64,000 nucleotides of DNA. Origin: Geothermobacter ehrlichii (GTDB lineage: Bacteria; Desulfobacterota; Desulfuromonadia; Desulfuromonadales; Geothermobacteraceae). Made by a program: the position numbers and the translations under genes. The notes under the pieces were generated by a model. That model did no database searches and was not told the origin of the DNA. It saw only the letters and a list, made by a program, of their open reading frames with translations. The stretch is from NCBI RefSeq assembly GCF_008124615.1, contig NZ_VNIB01000003.1:124001-188000 (forward strand). Direction: 5' to 3'. This document shows, piece after piece, positions 53,506 to 62,290 of the stretch; the stretch's first letter is position 1; the number at the start of each line of letters is the position of its first letter.

Positions 53506-56049
53506 TCATGATTTCGGGCCAATTTCAGAATTTAGGCGGAAAAAATGTGCGATCCGGCCGGGAATATCGCCGGCCGGAAGGCTGGCGACCGGAACTTCCG
53601 GCAGCGAACGGAGAAAGGTACGGCCGTAGCCCCGGCGCAGAACGCGGGTGTCGAGGATGAGAACCACGCCCCGGTCGTCGCGATGACGGATCAGCCGGCC
53701 GAATCCCTGTTTGAAGCGCAGCACCGCCTGTGGCACCGTGTAATCGATAAAGGGATCGCCGCCCCGGCGGCTGATCTCTTCGGCCCGCGCTTCCAGGATC
53801 GGCTCGGTCGGCACCCGGAAGGGAAGGCGGGTGAGGATGACCTGCTCCAGGGCGCGTCCCGGAACGTCGACGCCTTCCCAGAAGGAATCGGTGGCGAACA
53901 GAACGCTGGTCGTATCCTGCCGGAAGTGCCGCAACAGCAGATGGCGGGATATCTCCCCCTGCCGCAGGCAGCGGTAGCCGCGGGCCTCCAGGGTCGGCTT
54001 CAGCTGGCCGTGAATGCGGCGCAGCAGGCTGTAGGAAGTGAACAGGACGAAACTGCGGCCGTCGGCGGCGAGAATCGCCCGTTCGATCAGTTCGGCGGCC
54101 GGTTCGACGAACCGGTTGTCGGTCGGTTCCGGCAGGTCGGCGGGAACCAGCAGGCAGGCCTGGTTGCCGTAGTCGAAGGGCGAGGCCAGGCGCAGTTCGG
54201 TCACCCGGACCGGCTCCACCAGGTCGAGGCCGATCCGCCGGCGCAGGTAGCGGAAACTGTCGCCCACCGCCAGGGTGGCGCTGGTCATCACCAGACTGCG
54301 GTAGGGGTCGTAGAGAGCGTCCTTCAGGGTCTGCGCCACCTCCAGAGGAGCGGTCTGCAGGCGGACGATCAGTCCTTCACCGCGGCCGATGCGACCCCGG
54401 CGCAGCTCCATCCAGGTGCAGTTGGCCTCGTCGGCGGAGGTGAAGGCGAGCAGGTCGGCCGCCAGCGCCTCCAGCCGCAGGCTCATGCCGGAAAGATCGG
54501 TCAGCAGCGAGCTGACATCCTCGTTGTCGCCTGTCGGCAGGTTGTCGCAGCGCTGCAACAGCTTGCGGATACCGTCGGCCAGCTGCGCCACCTGGCCGGC
54601 GAGGCCGTTGAGTCGTTCTCCCAGCCGTTGCCAGCAGGGATGGCTGATTTCGTCCGGCAGGACGCGCAACTTCATTTCGTTGCGCTCCGGCGGGTCGAGC
54701 CCTCGCAGCTTGAGCAGGTCGGCCGCAGCTCTTTCCAGCTCTTCCGGGGCCTGCTGCTGCAGGGTGTCGCGCAGCAGCAGCAACTCTTCGATGCGGTCGG
54801 CAAGACCGCGGTAGAGCTCGTCGGCGCTGTCCGGCAGGGCGGTGGCCAGGGTCGACTGCAGTTTCGGCAGCAGCCCCTTGTGGGGCTTGCGGGGATGGCG
54901 CAGGCGGTTGAGCAGGCGGGAGATGCGGAAACGGTTGACCTGGCCGGCGAAGTAGCGGGTGGCGACATCCTCGAGGTGGTGTGCCTCGTCGATGATGACG
55001 CGGGCAAAGGGAGGCAGTACCGCCGCCGTGCTGTAGTTGTCGGTCTGTCGGCGGACCGCGAGGTCGGACAGGAGGAGGGCGTGATTGACCACCAGCAGGT
55101 CGGCGCGGGCCGCCTGCCGTCGCGCCCGGTGCAGAAAGCAGCGCTGGAAATGGCGACAGCGGGCGCGCCCGCACTGGTCGACCTCGCAGCAGACATCCTC
55201 CCAGACGTCATCGCGTGGCGGCGTCGGCAGCTCTTCCTTGGACCCTTCCGCCGACTGCTCCGCCCAGGCGATCAACTGGGCCAGCTCGGCGGCCTGTTCC
55301 TGATCGAACAGGCCGGGTTCACGGCGGGCGTTTTCCAGTTTGCGGCGGCAGATGTAGTTGTTGCGCCCCTTGACCAGGACGGCGCGAAACTCCAGGCCGG
55401 TTGCCCGCTGGAGGAAGGGCAGGTCCTTGCCGATGAGCTGCTCCTGCAGGTTGATGGTGTTGGTCGACACCACCACCCGCTCCCTGTTGCGCAGGGCCCA
55501 GAGCAGGGCCGGCAGCAGGTAGGCCAGGCTCTTGCCGGTGCCGGTCCCCGCCTCGATCAGGGCGATCCGGTCGCGGTTGAAGGCGTCCGCCACCGCCAGG
55601 GCCATCTGCGTTTGTTGGGGACGTTCTTCGTAGCCCGGCAGGTTGCGGGCGATGACGCCGTTCGGGCCGAGCAGCTCGCGGATCTCGTCCGGGTCGAGCG
55701 GCGTGCTCTCTTGCCGGGCGAAGGGCTCGATCACCGTGTAGCAGCTTTCGGCCTCGTTGTCGACGATGAGAAAGCCGACGCCCAGCTCGGCCAGGCGGCC
55801 GGCGATGTCGAGATCGGCCGAAGACGGTTCGAGGCGGCCGGACGGATGATTGTGCAACACCACGTCCCCGAAGCGACAGGCCTGCAGCACGGCCGGAACG
55901 GCGTCGCGGCGGCCCCGGGCCAGCACCTCGACGGAGATCAGTTCGCAATGATCGTCGGTGTGGCCGAGAAAGAAGACCTCGTTGCCGCCGGCTTCGCGGA
56001 TGGCGTTGCGGATCTGGATGCTGACGGCCTGACTGAAGGGAACGGGCAA
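53506..56049 (-). CDS. JAMM-domain / DinG-type XPD-family helicase fusion
   Basis: 847 residues. Residues 1-115 are a RadC/JAB1-like domain with an intact JAMM set (His66, His68, Ser76, Asp79 in HNHPSGRLEPSSADLD; Glu41 the likely acid). From about 140 a DinG/XPD helicase follows: Walker A AGTGTGKS (about 167-174), Fe-S cluster ligands Cys234, Cys293, Cys298 and Cys304 (same C-x4-C-x5-C spacing as DinG), DEAH box at 354-357, and helicase motifs V-VI near the C terminus (GVDVPGRALEQVIL, GFGRLIRHRDDRG). It should unwind DNA with 5'-3' polarity; the JAMM part might be a peptidase or structural. Confidence 0.92.
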   Translation of the reverse strand: MPVPFSQAVSIQIRNAIREAGGNEVFFLGHTDDHCELISVEVLARGRRDAVPAVLQACRFGDVVLHNHPSGRLEPSSADLDIAGRLAELGVGFLIVDNEAESCYTVIEPFARQESTPLDPDEIRELLGPNGVIARNLPGYEERPQQTQMALAVADAFNRDRIALIEAGTGTGKSLAYLLPALLWALRNRERVVVSTNTINLQEQLIGKDLPFLQRATGLEFRAVLVKGRNNYICRRKLENARREPGLFDQEQAAELAQLIAWAEQSAEGSKEELPTPPRDDVWEDVCCEVDQCGRARCRHFQRCFLHRARRQAARADLLVVNHALLLSDLAVRRQTDNYSTAAVLPPFARVIIDEAHHLEDVATRYFAGQVNRFRISRLLNRLRHPRKPHKGLLPKLQSTLATALPDSADELYRGLADRIEELLLLRDTLQQQAPEELERAAADLLKLRGLDPPERNEMKLRVLPDEISHPCWQRLGERLNGLAGQVAQLADGIRKLLQRCDNLPTGDNEDVSSLLTDLSGMSLRLEALAADLLAFTSADEANCTWMELRRGRIGRGEGLIVRLQTAPLEVAQTLKDALYDPYRSLVMTSATLAVGDSFRYLRRRIGLDLVEPVRVTELRLASPFDYGNQACLLVPADLPEPTDNRFVEPAAELIERAILAADGRSFVLFTSYSLLRRIHGQLKPTLEARGYRCLRQGEISRHLLLRHFRQDTTSVLFATDSFWEGVDVPGRALEQVILTRLPFRVPTEPILEARAEEISRRGGDPFIDYTVPQAVLRFKQGFGRLIRHRDDRGVVLILDTRVLRRGYGRTFLRSLPEVPVASLPAGDIPGRIAHFFRLNSEIGPKS

Positions 56050-56120
56050 GCAGGGACTCCGGAAGGGTTGATTGGTTCGCGATTCATTATAGGTTCCCCT
56101 CGGTCAAAAGAAAACCGGAT

Positions 56121-56146
56121 AAAAAAAGGGCGCCCTGAGGGCGCCC
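56121..56146 (-). terminator. Terminator after degQ
   Basis: Minus strand GGGCGCCC, loop TCA, GGGCGCCC and T7: a strong intrinsic terminator between degQ and the helicase gene, 40 bases after the degQ stop. Confidence 0.9.
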
Positions 56147-56185
56147 AAAGGAGGCAACGAGAGCCGTAGGTCCCGTTGTTGTTGC

Positions 56186-57631
56186 TCAGTTTTCGCCCCG
56201 GATCGCCAGGTAGCGGGTCGACTGGCCGTGGCGGACCAGCAGCAGGGCCTTGCCGCCGCGACTCTTCTTCAACGCTTCGCGTACCTGGGCCGGGGTAGTG
56301 ACGGCGATGCGGTTCACTTCCTGGATCAGGTCGCCGCGCTCGATGCCGGCTTCGTCGGCCGGCGATCCCGGATCGACGCCGGCGACCAGAACGCCCTTTT
56401 CACCTTCGTAGCCGAGTTTTTCGGCCAGGTCGGCCGTCAGCGGCTGCAGCTGCAGTCCAAAGCTGCTGATCGAGCTGGTGCCGCTCTTGCCCGGTTTTTC
56501 ATCCTCCATGGCGCCGATGGTGACCTTGATCGTCTTCTTCTTGCCGTCGCGGAGAATCCGCAGTCGGACCTTGGTCCCCGGTGCGGTCAGGGCGACGCGG
56601 TTGCGGAAATCGGCCACCTTGCCGACCGGGTCGCCGTCGATTTCGAGAATGACGTCTCCTCGCCTGATGCCGGCCTTTTCCGCCGGCGAATCCTCGATGA
56701 CCTGAGCGACCAGAATCCCCTCGCTCTTGTCCAGGCCGAAGGAATCGGCCAGGTCGCGGGTCAGATCCTGGATGTAGACGCCGAGCCGGCCGCGGGTGAC
56801 TTTGCCGTGCTTGACCAACTGGTCGCGGATCTGCTTGGCCATGTTGATCGGAATGGCGAAGCCGATTCCCATGTAGCCGCCGCTGCGGCTGAAGATGGCG
56901 GTATTGATGCCGATCACCTCGCCGTCGAGGTTGACCAGCGGGCCGCCCGAGTTGCCGGGATTGATGGCGGCGTCAGTCTGGATGAAGTTTTCATAGTCGT
57001 TCAGACCGATGCCGCTGCGCCCCTTGGCGCTGACGATGCCCGCGGTCAGGGTATGGGACAGGCCGAAGGGGTTTCCGACGGCCAGGACCCAGTCGCCGAC
57101 TTCGAGCTTGTCGGAATCACCCAGCTTCAGAAAAGGCAGGTCGGTTTCGTCGATCTTGATCAGGGCGATGTCGGTCGCCGGGTCGGTGCCGATGGTGTCG
57201 GCGGTGAATTCCCGGCCGTCGAGCAGGCGGACGGTCACCTTGTCGGCGTCTCCGACCACGTGGTTGTTGGTCATGATCAGGCCGTCGGGCGAGATGATGA
57301 AGCCGGAGCCTTGGCCGATGGCGCGGCGCTTGTGCGGTTTCTGCCGGTGTTCCGGCATGGGCGGGGCGCCGAAGAAGCGGCGGAAGAATTCGTCACCGAA
57401 AGGGAATTCCGGCATGGTGACTTCCGATTCCTTTTCCACCTTGATGAAAACGACGGCCGGCGAAACCTTTTTCGCCACCGCCCGGAAGGCCTGGCCGGTC
57501 TGCTTCAGGCTTTCGATGCCGTCCTTCTGCGCCAGAACCGGACAGGCGGTCAGCAGGGCGGCAAAGAACAGGAGCAAGGTCGCCAGCAGGACTGACAAGC
57601 TGATTTTGGTGATGTTCGCTCGTGGTTGCAT
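56186..57631 (-). CDS. degQ: Periplasmic HtrA/DegQ-type serine protease
   Basis: 481 residues with a signal peptide (LLATLLLFFAALLTACPVLA). Chymotrypsin-like catalytic triad: His124 (TNNHVVG), Asp about 154 (DPATDIALIKID) and Ser228 (GNSGGPLV). Two PDZ domains follow (LGVYIQDLTRDLADSFGL.., FGLQLQPLTADLAEKLGY..). It degrades misfolded envelope proteins. GGAGGTG before the start. Follows the response regulator by 53 bases. Confidence 0.95.
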   Translation of the reverse strand: MQPRANITKISLSVLLATLLLFFAALLTACPVLAQKDGIESLKQTGQAFRAVAKKVSPAVVFIKVEKESEVTMPEFPFGDEFFRRFFGAPPMPEHRQKPHKRRAIGQGSGFIISPDGLIMTNNHVVGDADKVTVRLLDGREFTADTIGTDPATDIALIKIDETDLPFLKLGDSDKLEVGDWVLAVGNPFGLSHTLTAGIVSAKGRSGIGLNDYENFIQTDAAINPGNSGGPLVNLDGEVIGINTAIFSRSGGYMGIGFAIPINMAKQIRDQLVKHGKVTRGRLGVYIQDLTRDLADSFGLDKSEGILVAQVIEDSPAEKAGIRRGDVILEIDGDPVGKVADFRNRVALTAPGTKVRLRILRDGKKKTIKVTIGAMEDEKPGKSGTSSISSFGLQLQPLTADLAEKLGYEGEKGVLVAGVDPGSPADEAGIERGDLIQEVNRIAVTTPAQVREALKKSRGGKALLLVRHGQSTRYLAIRGEN

Positions 57632-57684
57632 CTCGTCGACACCTCCAGTTTCGTTCGTCTGTTTAGGGATTCCCAGTTGCCTGT

Positions 57685-58092
57685 TCAGTGGACCGACGCC
57701 GGTCGCCGCGGGGGGCAATACTGGCGCACGGTTTCGACCAGAGCCTCGATGTCGAAGGGCTTGTCGAGTATCTTGACCGCGCCGAGCCGCCGCGCCTGCT
57801 CGTGAGTCGATTCATCGCCGAAGGCGGTCATGCAGATGGTTGGCGGACGGCGCTTGCTGTCGAGGGTGGCCTCCAGGACCTCGAGCCCGGTCATGGCAGG
57901 CATGCGCACGTCGGTGATCACCAGGTCGATTTCGGCGTTGGTTTCCAGGCGCTCGAGCAAGCTCAGGCCGTCGCCGCAGCTCGTAACCCGGTAACCGGCC
58001 TGATACAGGCAGAACGCAAGCAGATCACGCATGGCCGGATCGTCTTCGGCCAGAAGAATGTGTGGCTCTGATGGCTTGTTTGCTGCGTACAT
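57685..58092 (-). CDS. Single-domain response regulator
   Basis: 135 residues, one CheY-like receiver: LLAEDDPAMRDLL, phosphoacceptor Asp61 (LVITDVRMPA), conserved Thr in CMTAFGD and Lys in ILDKPFD. No output domain. The ATG at 58092 has AGAGAGG upstream. A near-consensus sigma-54 promoter precedes it and degQ follows, so both are probably one transcript. Confidence 0.93.
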   Translation of the reverse strand: MYAANKPSEPHILLAEDDPAMRDLLAFCLYQAGYRVTSCGDGLSLLERLETNAEIDLVITDVRMPAMTGLEVLEATLDSKRRPPTICMTAFGDESTHEQARRLGAVKILDKPFDIEALVETVRQYCPPRRPASVH

Positions 58093-58130
58093 CGGCTCAA
58101 CCTCTCTCGTCGTGCTGTTAACTGATAGAC

Positions 58131-58146
58131 GCACGGCCCGTGCCAA
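58131..58146 (-). promoter_or_regulatory. Sigma-54 promoter of the response regulator-degQ operon
   Basis: Minus strand TTGGCACGGGCCGTGC (58146-58131): GG and GC ten bases apart with the TTGGCACG half exact to consensus. The transcript would begin near 58119, 27 bases before the start codon at 58092. Confidence 0.7.
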
Positions 58147-58345
58147 CAGCCGCAAACGGCCGGCTTCATTGCCTCCCGATGGAGAAATTGTCGTCGGTCA
58201 CAAAGGAAGGAAACCGGACTCTCCAGATATAATGCATGGTTATGGGGCCATTGCAACTTATGCCTGTCGGGGAAGGGGCGTTTGTCTTTCGGCCGGAAAA
58301 CGGCCAAAGGGTCATCTGACGAGCAGAGAAAGGGCGGGGCGGATT
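58147..58345. other. Intergenic region upstream of the sigma-54 promoter
   Basis: About 200 bases with no gene. It contains a near-perfect inverted repeat CTTTCGGCCG-GAAAA-CGGCCAAAG (58286-58309) that could be an enhancer-protein site or a hairpin, and a plus-strand TATAAT (58229-58234) without an obvious -35. It would be the natural location for enhancer binding by the adjacent NtrC-like regulator. Confidence 0.4.
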
Positions 58346-58378
58346 GCCCCCGCTGAGGCAAAATGCCTCAGCGGGGGC
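58346..58378. terminator. Perfect 15-bp hairpin at the end of the NtrC-like gene
   Basis: GCCCCCGCTGAGGCA, AAA, TGCCTCAGCGGGGGC. It includes the stop codon of the NtrC-like gene. There is no T tract on either side, so it may work poorly as an intrinsic terminator. Confidence 0.5.
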
Positions 58379-59738
58379 GTTCGCCGGCCTGGAGTTTGCG
58401 GTAGAGGGTCTTGCGGTCGATGCCGAGAATGCGGGCGGCAACGGTGCGGTTGCCACCACAGGATTCGAGAACCCGTTCAATGTAGCGGCGCTCCACCTCG
58501 GCCAGGGGGAGCAGCGGAGTGTCGGCGGCCAGTTCCGGAACCTGTCGGTGGTGGGTGTCCTGTTGCAGGCGCGGCGGGAAGTCGTCGGGAGTCAGCCGAT
58601 CGTGCCGGGTCAGCGCCACGGCCCGTTCGATGACGTTGCGCAGTTCGCGGATGTTGCCCGGCCAGTCGTAGGCGAGCAGTCTGGCGGCGGCAGGCTCGGA
58701 GAGCCCCTTGACCGGTTTGCCCATCCGGTCGGCGAATTCGCTGCAGAAGGACTGGGCGAGCAGCAGGATGTCGTTGCCGCGGTCGCGCAGCGGTGGCAGC
58801 TCGATACTGATGACATTCAGCCGGTAGAGAAGATCCTCCCTGAACCGCCCGGCGGCGACCGCTTCCTCCAGATCCTGATGGGTGGCGGTGAGGATGCGGA
58901 CATCGACGCTTATTTCCCGCCCGCCGCCGACGGGCCGGATGCGCTTCTCTTCGATGGCCCGCAGCAGTTTCGGTTGCAGGGCCAGCGGCATTTCGCCGAT
59001 TTCGTCGAGCAGCAGGGTGCCGCCGTCGGCTTCGAGAAAGAGCCCCGGGCGGCTTTCCCGGGCGTCGGTAAAGGCTCCCCGGCGATGGCCGAAGAGCTCG
59101 CTTTCGAGCAGGGTTTCCGGCAGGGCGGCGCAGTTGACGGCGACGAAGGTCCCCTGTCTGCCGCTGAGCCGGTGCAGGGCGCGGGCGGCGAGTTCCTTGC
59201 CGGTGCCGCTTTCGCCGGTGATCAGGACCGAGGTGTCGAGCGGCGCCACCCGCCCGAGCAGGTCTTTCAGCTCGCGCATGGGGGGGCTGTCGCCCAGGAT
59301 GTCGGTCGATGGCCGGCTGCGGGCGATTTCGGCGTCGAGCAGCTGAACCTTGCGCTGCAGCTCCCGGTGCTGGCGGGCGCGGCGCAGGGCATGCTCCAGC
59401 AGGTCGAGATCGATCGGCTTGGTGACGAAATCGTAGGCACCGGCGCGCAGGGCGTCGATGGCGGTTTCCAGGCTGCCGAAGGCGGTGATGATCAGCACCG
59501 GCAGGTCAGGCCGGTCCTGGTGCAACTGCCGGCAGAAATCGATGCCGCTGGTGCCGGGCATGTTGAGATCGGTCAGAACCATGTCGACATCATGTCCGGC
59601 GAGCAGTTCCCAGGCCCGACCGGCTCCATCGGCCGTCAGCACCTGGTAGCCCCGTCGCTCGAGATCTTCGTGGAGCATGTCGCGCATGGCGCTGTCGTCG
59701 TCGATCACCAGGACAGTCGCCGGTTGGTTCCTGCTCAC
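58368..59738 (-). CDS. NtrC-family sigma-54 response regulator
   Basis: 456 residues. Receiver domain with Asp57 (MVLTDLNMPG); AAA+ domain with Walker A GESGTGKE (about 171), the sigma-54-contacting GAFTDA loop, Walker B FLEADGGTLLLDEIGEM and the arginine region LLYRLNVISIELPPLRDR; C-terminal Fis-type HTH (NRTVAARILGIDRKTLYRKL). Its stop lies in a strong hairpin. It overlaps the kinase gene by four bases; the two form a two-component pair. Confidence 0.96.
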   Translation of the reverse strand: MSRNQPATVLVIDDDSAMRDMLHEDLERRGYQVLTADGAGRAWELLAGHDVDMVLTDLNMPGTSGIDFCRQLHQDRPDLPVLIITAFGSLETAIDALRAGAYDFVTKPIDLDLLEHALRRARQHRELQRKVQLLDAEIARSRPSTDILGDSPPMRELKDLLGRVAPLDTSVLITGESGTGKELAARALHRLSGRQGTFVAVNCAALPETLLESELFGHRRGAFTDARESRPGLFLEADGGTLLLDEIGEMPLALQPKLLRAIEEKRIRPVGGGREISVDVRILTATHQDLEEAVAAGRFREDLLYRLNVISIELPPLRDRGNDILLLAQSFCSEFADRMGKPVKGLSEPAAARLLAYDWPGNIRELRNVIERAVALTRHDRLTPDDFPPRLQQDTHHRQVPELAADTPLLPLAEVERRYIERVLESCGGNRTVAARILGIDRKTLYRKLQAGERPR

Positions 59739-61201
59739 GCCGTCATCTCCTTTTCATGCTGCTGGTCCGCCGGCAGATAGAGGGTGAAGCAGCTTCCCTC
59801 GCCGGGGGTACTTTCGACACCGATCCAGCCACCGTGATCACGGGCGATGCCCCATGCGATGGACAGGCCGAGGCCGGTCCCTTCGCCGACATCCTTGGTG
59901 CTGAAGAAGGGATCGAAGATGTGGTCGAGGTGGTCCGGTTCGATGCCGGTGCCGGTGTCGCAGATCGACAGGGCGACCCAGCCGGCGGCCGGAGCGACCT
60001 CTTCCGGCGGATTCACCTCGCCCGGATCGAAGACGCGAAAGGTGAGGTTGCCCCCCCGCGGCATCGCCTGAATGCCGTTCATGGCGAGATTGACCAGCAC
60101 CTGCTGCAGCTGTCCGGCGTCGGCACTGACCCTGGGGGTGGGATGGTCGCAGCTCTGGTACAGCGTGATCCCCTGTTTTTCGGCCGTCGGACGCAACAGT
60201 TCGCAGACCGCGGCCGCCAGGTTGTCGAGGTTGAGGGGGGTTTTTTTCGGAGGGTTGCGGCGGGCGAAGTTGAGCAGCTGACGCATGATGGCCGTCATCC
60301 GTTCGGCCTGTTCGCCGATGATGACGGCGCTGCGGCGGACTTCTTCGTTGTCGGCCATGGCGGCCAGCATCTTGGCCCGTCCGGCGATGACGTTCAGCGG
60401 CGTTCCCAGTTCGTGGGCCATGCCGGCCGAAAGCCTGCCCAGGGTCGCCAGGCGTTCGGTGTGGCGCAGCTTTTCCAGGGCCTCGAGCCGCAGCTGTTCG
60501 GCATTGCGGGCCGAGGCGAGCTGGTCGCGCATGCGATCGAGGGCCAGGGCCAGTTCCCCGAATTCATCTTGCCCGAATCCCTTCAAGGGAGAGGAAAAGT
60601 CACCCGAGGCGATGCGGTCGGCTTCGGCTGCCAGCCGCTTGACCGGCCGGTCGACCCAGATGCTGCCGATGACGGTGATCAGCAGCAGGCTGCAGGCGAT
60701 GCCTGCCGACAACATGAAGGCCGAGCGTCGCATGCTTTCGCTGACGTAGCCGCGCATCTCCTCCAGGGATTCGCTGACCTCGATGGCTCCCATGCGTCCT
60801 TCCGGAGTCGCCAGGGGGATGTAGGTGAAAAGATAGTCTTCCCCCGCGTGGGTTTCGGCGAGAATGGTCACCGGCTCGCCCACCTTGGCATCCGCCAGCT
60901 TTTCATCGTCTATGGGGGCGTTGCGCTCGTCGACGCCTGGACCGAGCCAGACCCAGCGGACCAGCAGGTTGCGGCCGAGATTGCTGGCACGGCGCAGAAA
61001 CTGCAAGGCGGCTTCGGTTCCCTGGCGCTCCATGATTTCGTCGACCATTTTGGCCAGGGTGCGGGCGACCAGGCGGGCTTCCCGGCTGAGGCTGGCCTTG
61101 ATCTGTACCCTTTCGCGCTGGACCGACTGCCAACTGTGAATAGAGAAGAAGATGGCCAGGGTCAGAACCAGGGCGAAGGCGATTTTGATGGTCAGGCGCA
61201 T
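59735..61201 (-). CDS. NtrB-like membrane histidine kinase
   Basis: 488 residues. First transmembrane segment at the N terminus (IKIAFALVLTLAIFFSIHSW), a periplasmic sensor region (about 30-165), a second segment (SAFMLSAGIACSLLLITVIG), a HAMP domain, the H-box TLGRLSAGMAHELGTPLNVI, and a HATPase domain (NLAMNGIQAMPRGG, GEGTGLGLSIAWGIARDHGG). Input signal unknown, probably an envelope or small-molecule cue. The natural partner is the NtrC-like protein encoded next. Confidence 0.95.
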   Translation of the reverse strand: MRLTIKIAFALVLTLAIFFSIHSWQSVQRERVQIKASLSREARLVARTLAKMVDEIMERQGTEAALQFLRRASNLGRNLLVRWVWLGPGVDERNAPIDDEKLADAKVGEPVTILAETHAGEDYLFTYIPLATPEGRMGAIEVSESLEEMRGYVSESMRRSAFMLSAGIACSLLLITVIGSIWVDRPVKRLAAEADRIASGDFSSPLKGFGQDEFGELALALDRMRDQLASARNAEQLRLEALEKLRHTERLATLGRLSAGMAHELGTPLNVIAGRAKMLAAMADNEEVRRSAVIIGEQAERMTAIMRQLLNFARRNPPKKTPLNLDNLAAAVCELLRPTAEKQGITLYQSCDHPTPRVSADAGQLQQVLVNLAMNGIQAMPRGGNLTFRVFDPGEVNPPEEVAPAAGWVALSICDTGTGIEPDHLDHIFDPFFSTKDVGEGTGLGLSIAWGIARDHGGWIGVESTPGEGSCFTLYLPADQQHEKEMTA

Positions 61202-61315
61202 GGTCGGGCTCCGGTCCGGGGTTTTCCCGGCTGCTGGGCATTATGCGTTTTGCGTCTCGCTTTGTCCAGCCGCAGGGATGGTCGGAACGATCAGGGCCGG
61301 CGCCCGACTCGGCTC

Positions 61316-62212
61316 TCAGGTGGGCAGATAGCGGGTGATTCCTTCGAAAAAGGGTGTCGGTTCGATGCCGAAGGTCGTGGCCCACTCGCTGGGGTCGCAC
61401 TCGTTCCCCTCAAGGAGCATGGTCAGCTGGCTGCTGGTGATGGGAAACTGGGGGAGCGATTCGAGCAGGGCGACGACCGGCTTCATGAAGAAGACCGGGT
61501 GGTGGAGCTTGCCGACCCTGTTTTTGCCCAGGGCCCGGCCGACCAGATCGAGAATCTCGTTGTAGGTAAAGCTCTCCGGTCCGCCACAGTGGTAGATCTG
61601 GCCGATGCTCTCTTTTTTTTCCAGGGCGCTCACAAAGCCTTTGGCGACGTCCTCGACAGCGACCGGGGTCATGCGGTAGCGGCCGTCGCCGATGACCGGC
61701 ATCACCGGGTACCTGCGGATCATCGCGGCCAGCATGTTGACGAACTGGTCCCTGGCACCGAAGATCAGCGACGGGCGGAAGATGGTCCAGTCGAGGATAG
61801 AGTTTCGCACCGTCTCCTCACCCTGCCACTTGGTGCGGTGATACGGGGCAACGGCGTCCGCCCGGGTGCCGTTGGCACTCATCTGCAGGTAGCGCTTCAC
61901 CTCCTGTGCCTCGGCTGCTTTGACTATGTTGCGGGTGGCTTCAAAATGGAGCCTTTTGAAGGTGATCCCTTTGGCTGGAAATTCGCGGATGATGCCGACC
62001 AGATGGATGACCGCGTCGCAGCCCGAGAGCGCCCCCTCGAGGCTCTCCGGCAAGGTGGCGTCCCCGCGGTGGAAGGTCACTCCATCGCGCACCGCCAGCT
62101 TCTTTTCCGAGCCGGGCCGGACCAGAGCGGTCACTTCATGCCCGGCATCGATAAGCTGGCGGATGATTTCGTTGCCGACAAAGCCGGTGCCGCCGGTGAC
62201 AAAGACTTTCAT
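61316..62212 (-). CDS. NDUFA9-like atypical SDR / NAD(P)-binding protein
   Basis: 298 residues. Rossmann start MKVFVTGGTGFVGNEIIRQL; HLVGIIREFPAKGITFKRLHFEATRNIVKAAE and YHRTKWQGEETVRNS resemble the NDUFA9 subfamily of SDRs related to complex I accessory subunits; PVAVEDVAKGFVSALE follows. The catalytic Tyr-Lys pair is in YHRTKWQ, with the spacing of atypical SDRs. GGAGG precedes the ATG. The substrate is unknown. A repeat-filled 78-base gap separates it from rtcB upstream. Confidence 0.85.
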   Translation of the reverse strand: MKVFVTGGTGFVGNEIIRQLIDAGHEVTALVRPGSEKKLAVRDGVTFHRGDATLPESLEGALSGCDAVIHLVGIIREFPAKGITFKRLHFEATRNIVKAAEAQEVKRYLQMSANGTRADAVAPYHRTKWQGEETVRNSILDWTIFRPSLIFGARDQFVNMLAAMIRRYPVMPVIGDGRYRMTPVAVEDVAKGFVSALEKKESIGQIYHCGGPESFTYNEILDLVGRALGKNRVGKLHHPVFFMKPVVALLESLPQFPITSSQLTMLLEGNECDPSEWATTFGIEPTPFFEGITRYLPT

Positions 62213-62217
62213 GACAA

Positions 62218-62285
62218 GCCTCCAATTTACAGGCTCTCGGCTCAAGGCGCTGGGCCCTCGGTTCTCCCGGGAGCCTGATGCCTGG
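62218..62285. repeat. Short degenerate GGCGCC-containing repeat after rtcB
   Basis: CAGGCTCTCGGCTCAAGGCGC, GGGCCCTCGGTTCTCCCGGG, AGCCTGATGCCTGGCGCC: interspersed text of the same family as the nuoH-nuoI junction. Confidence 0.45.
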
Positions 62286-62290
62286 CGCCT

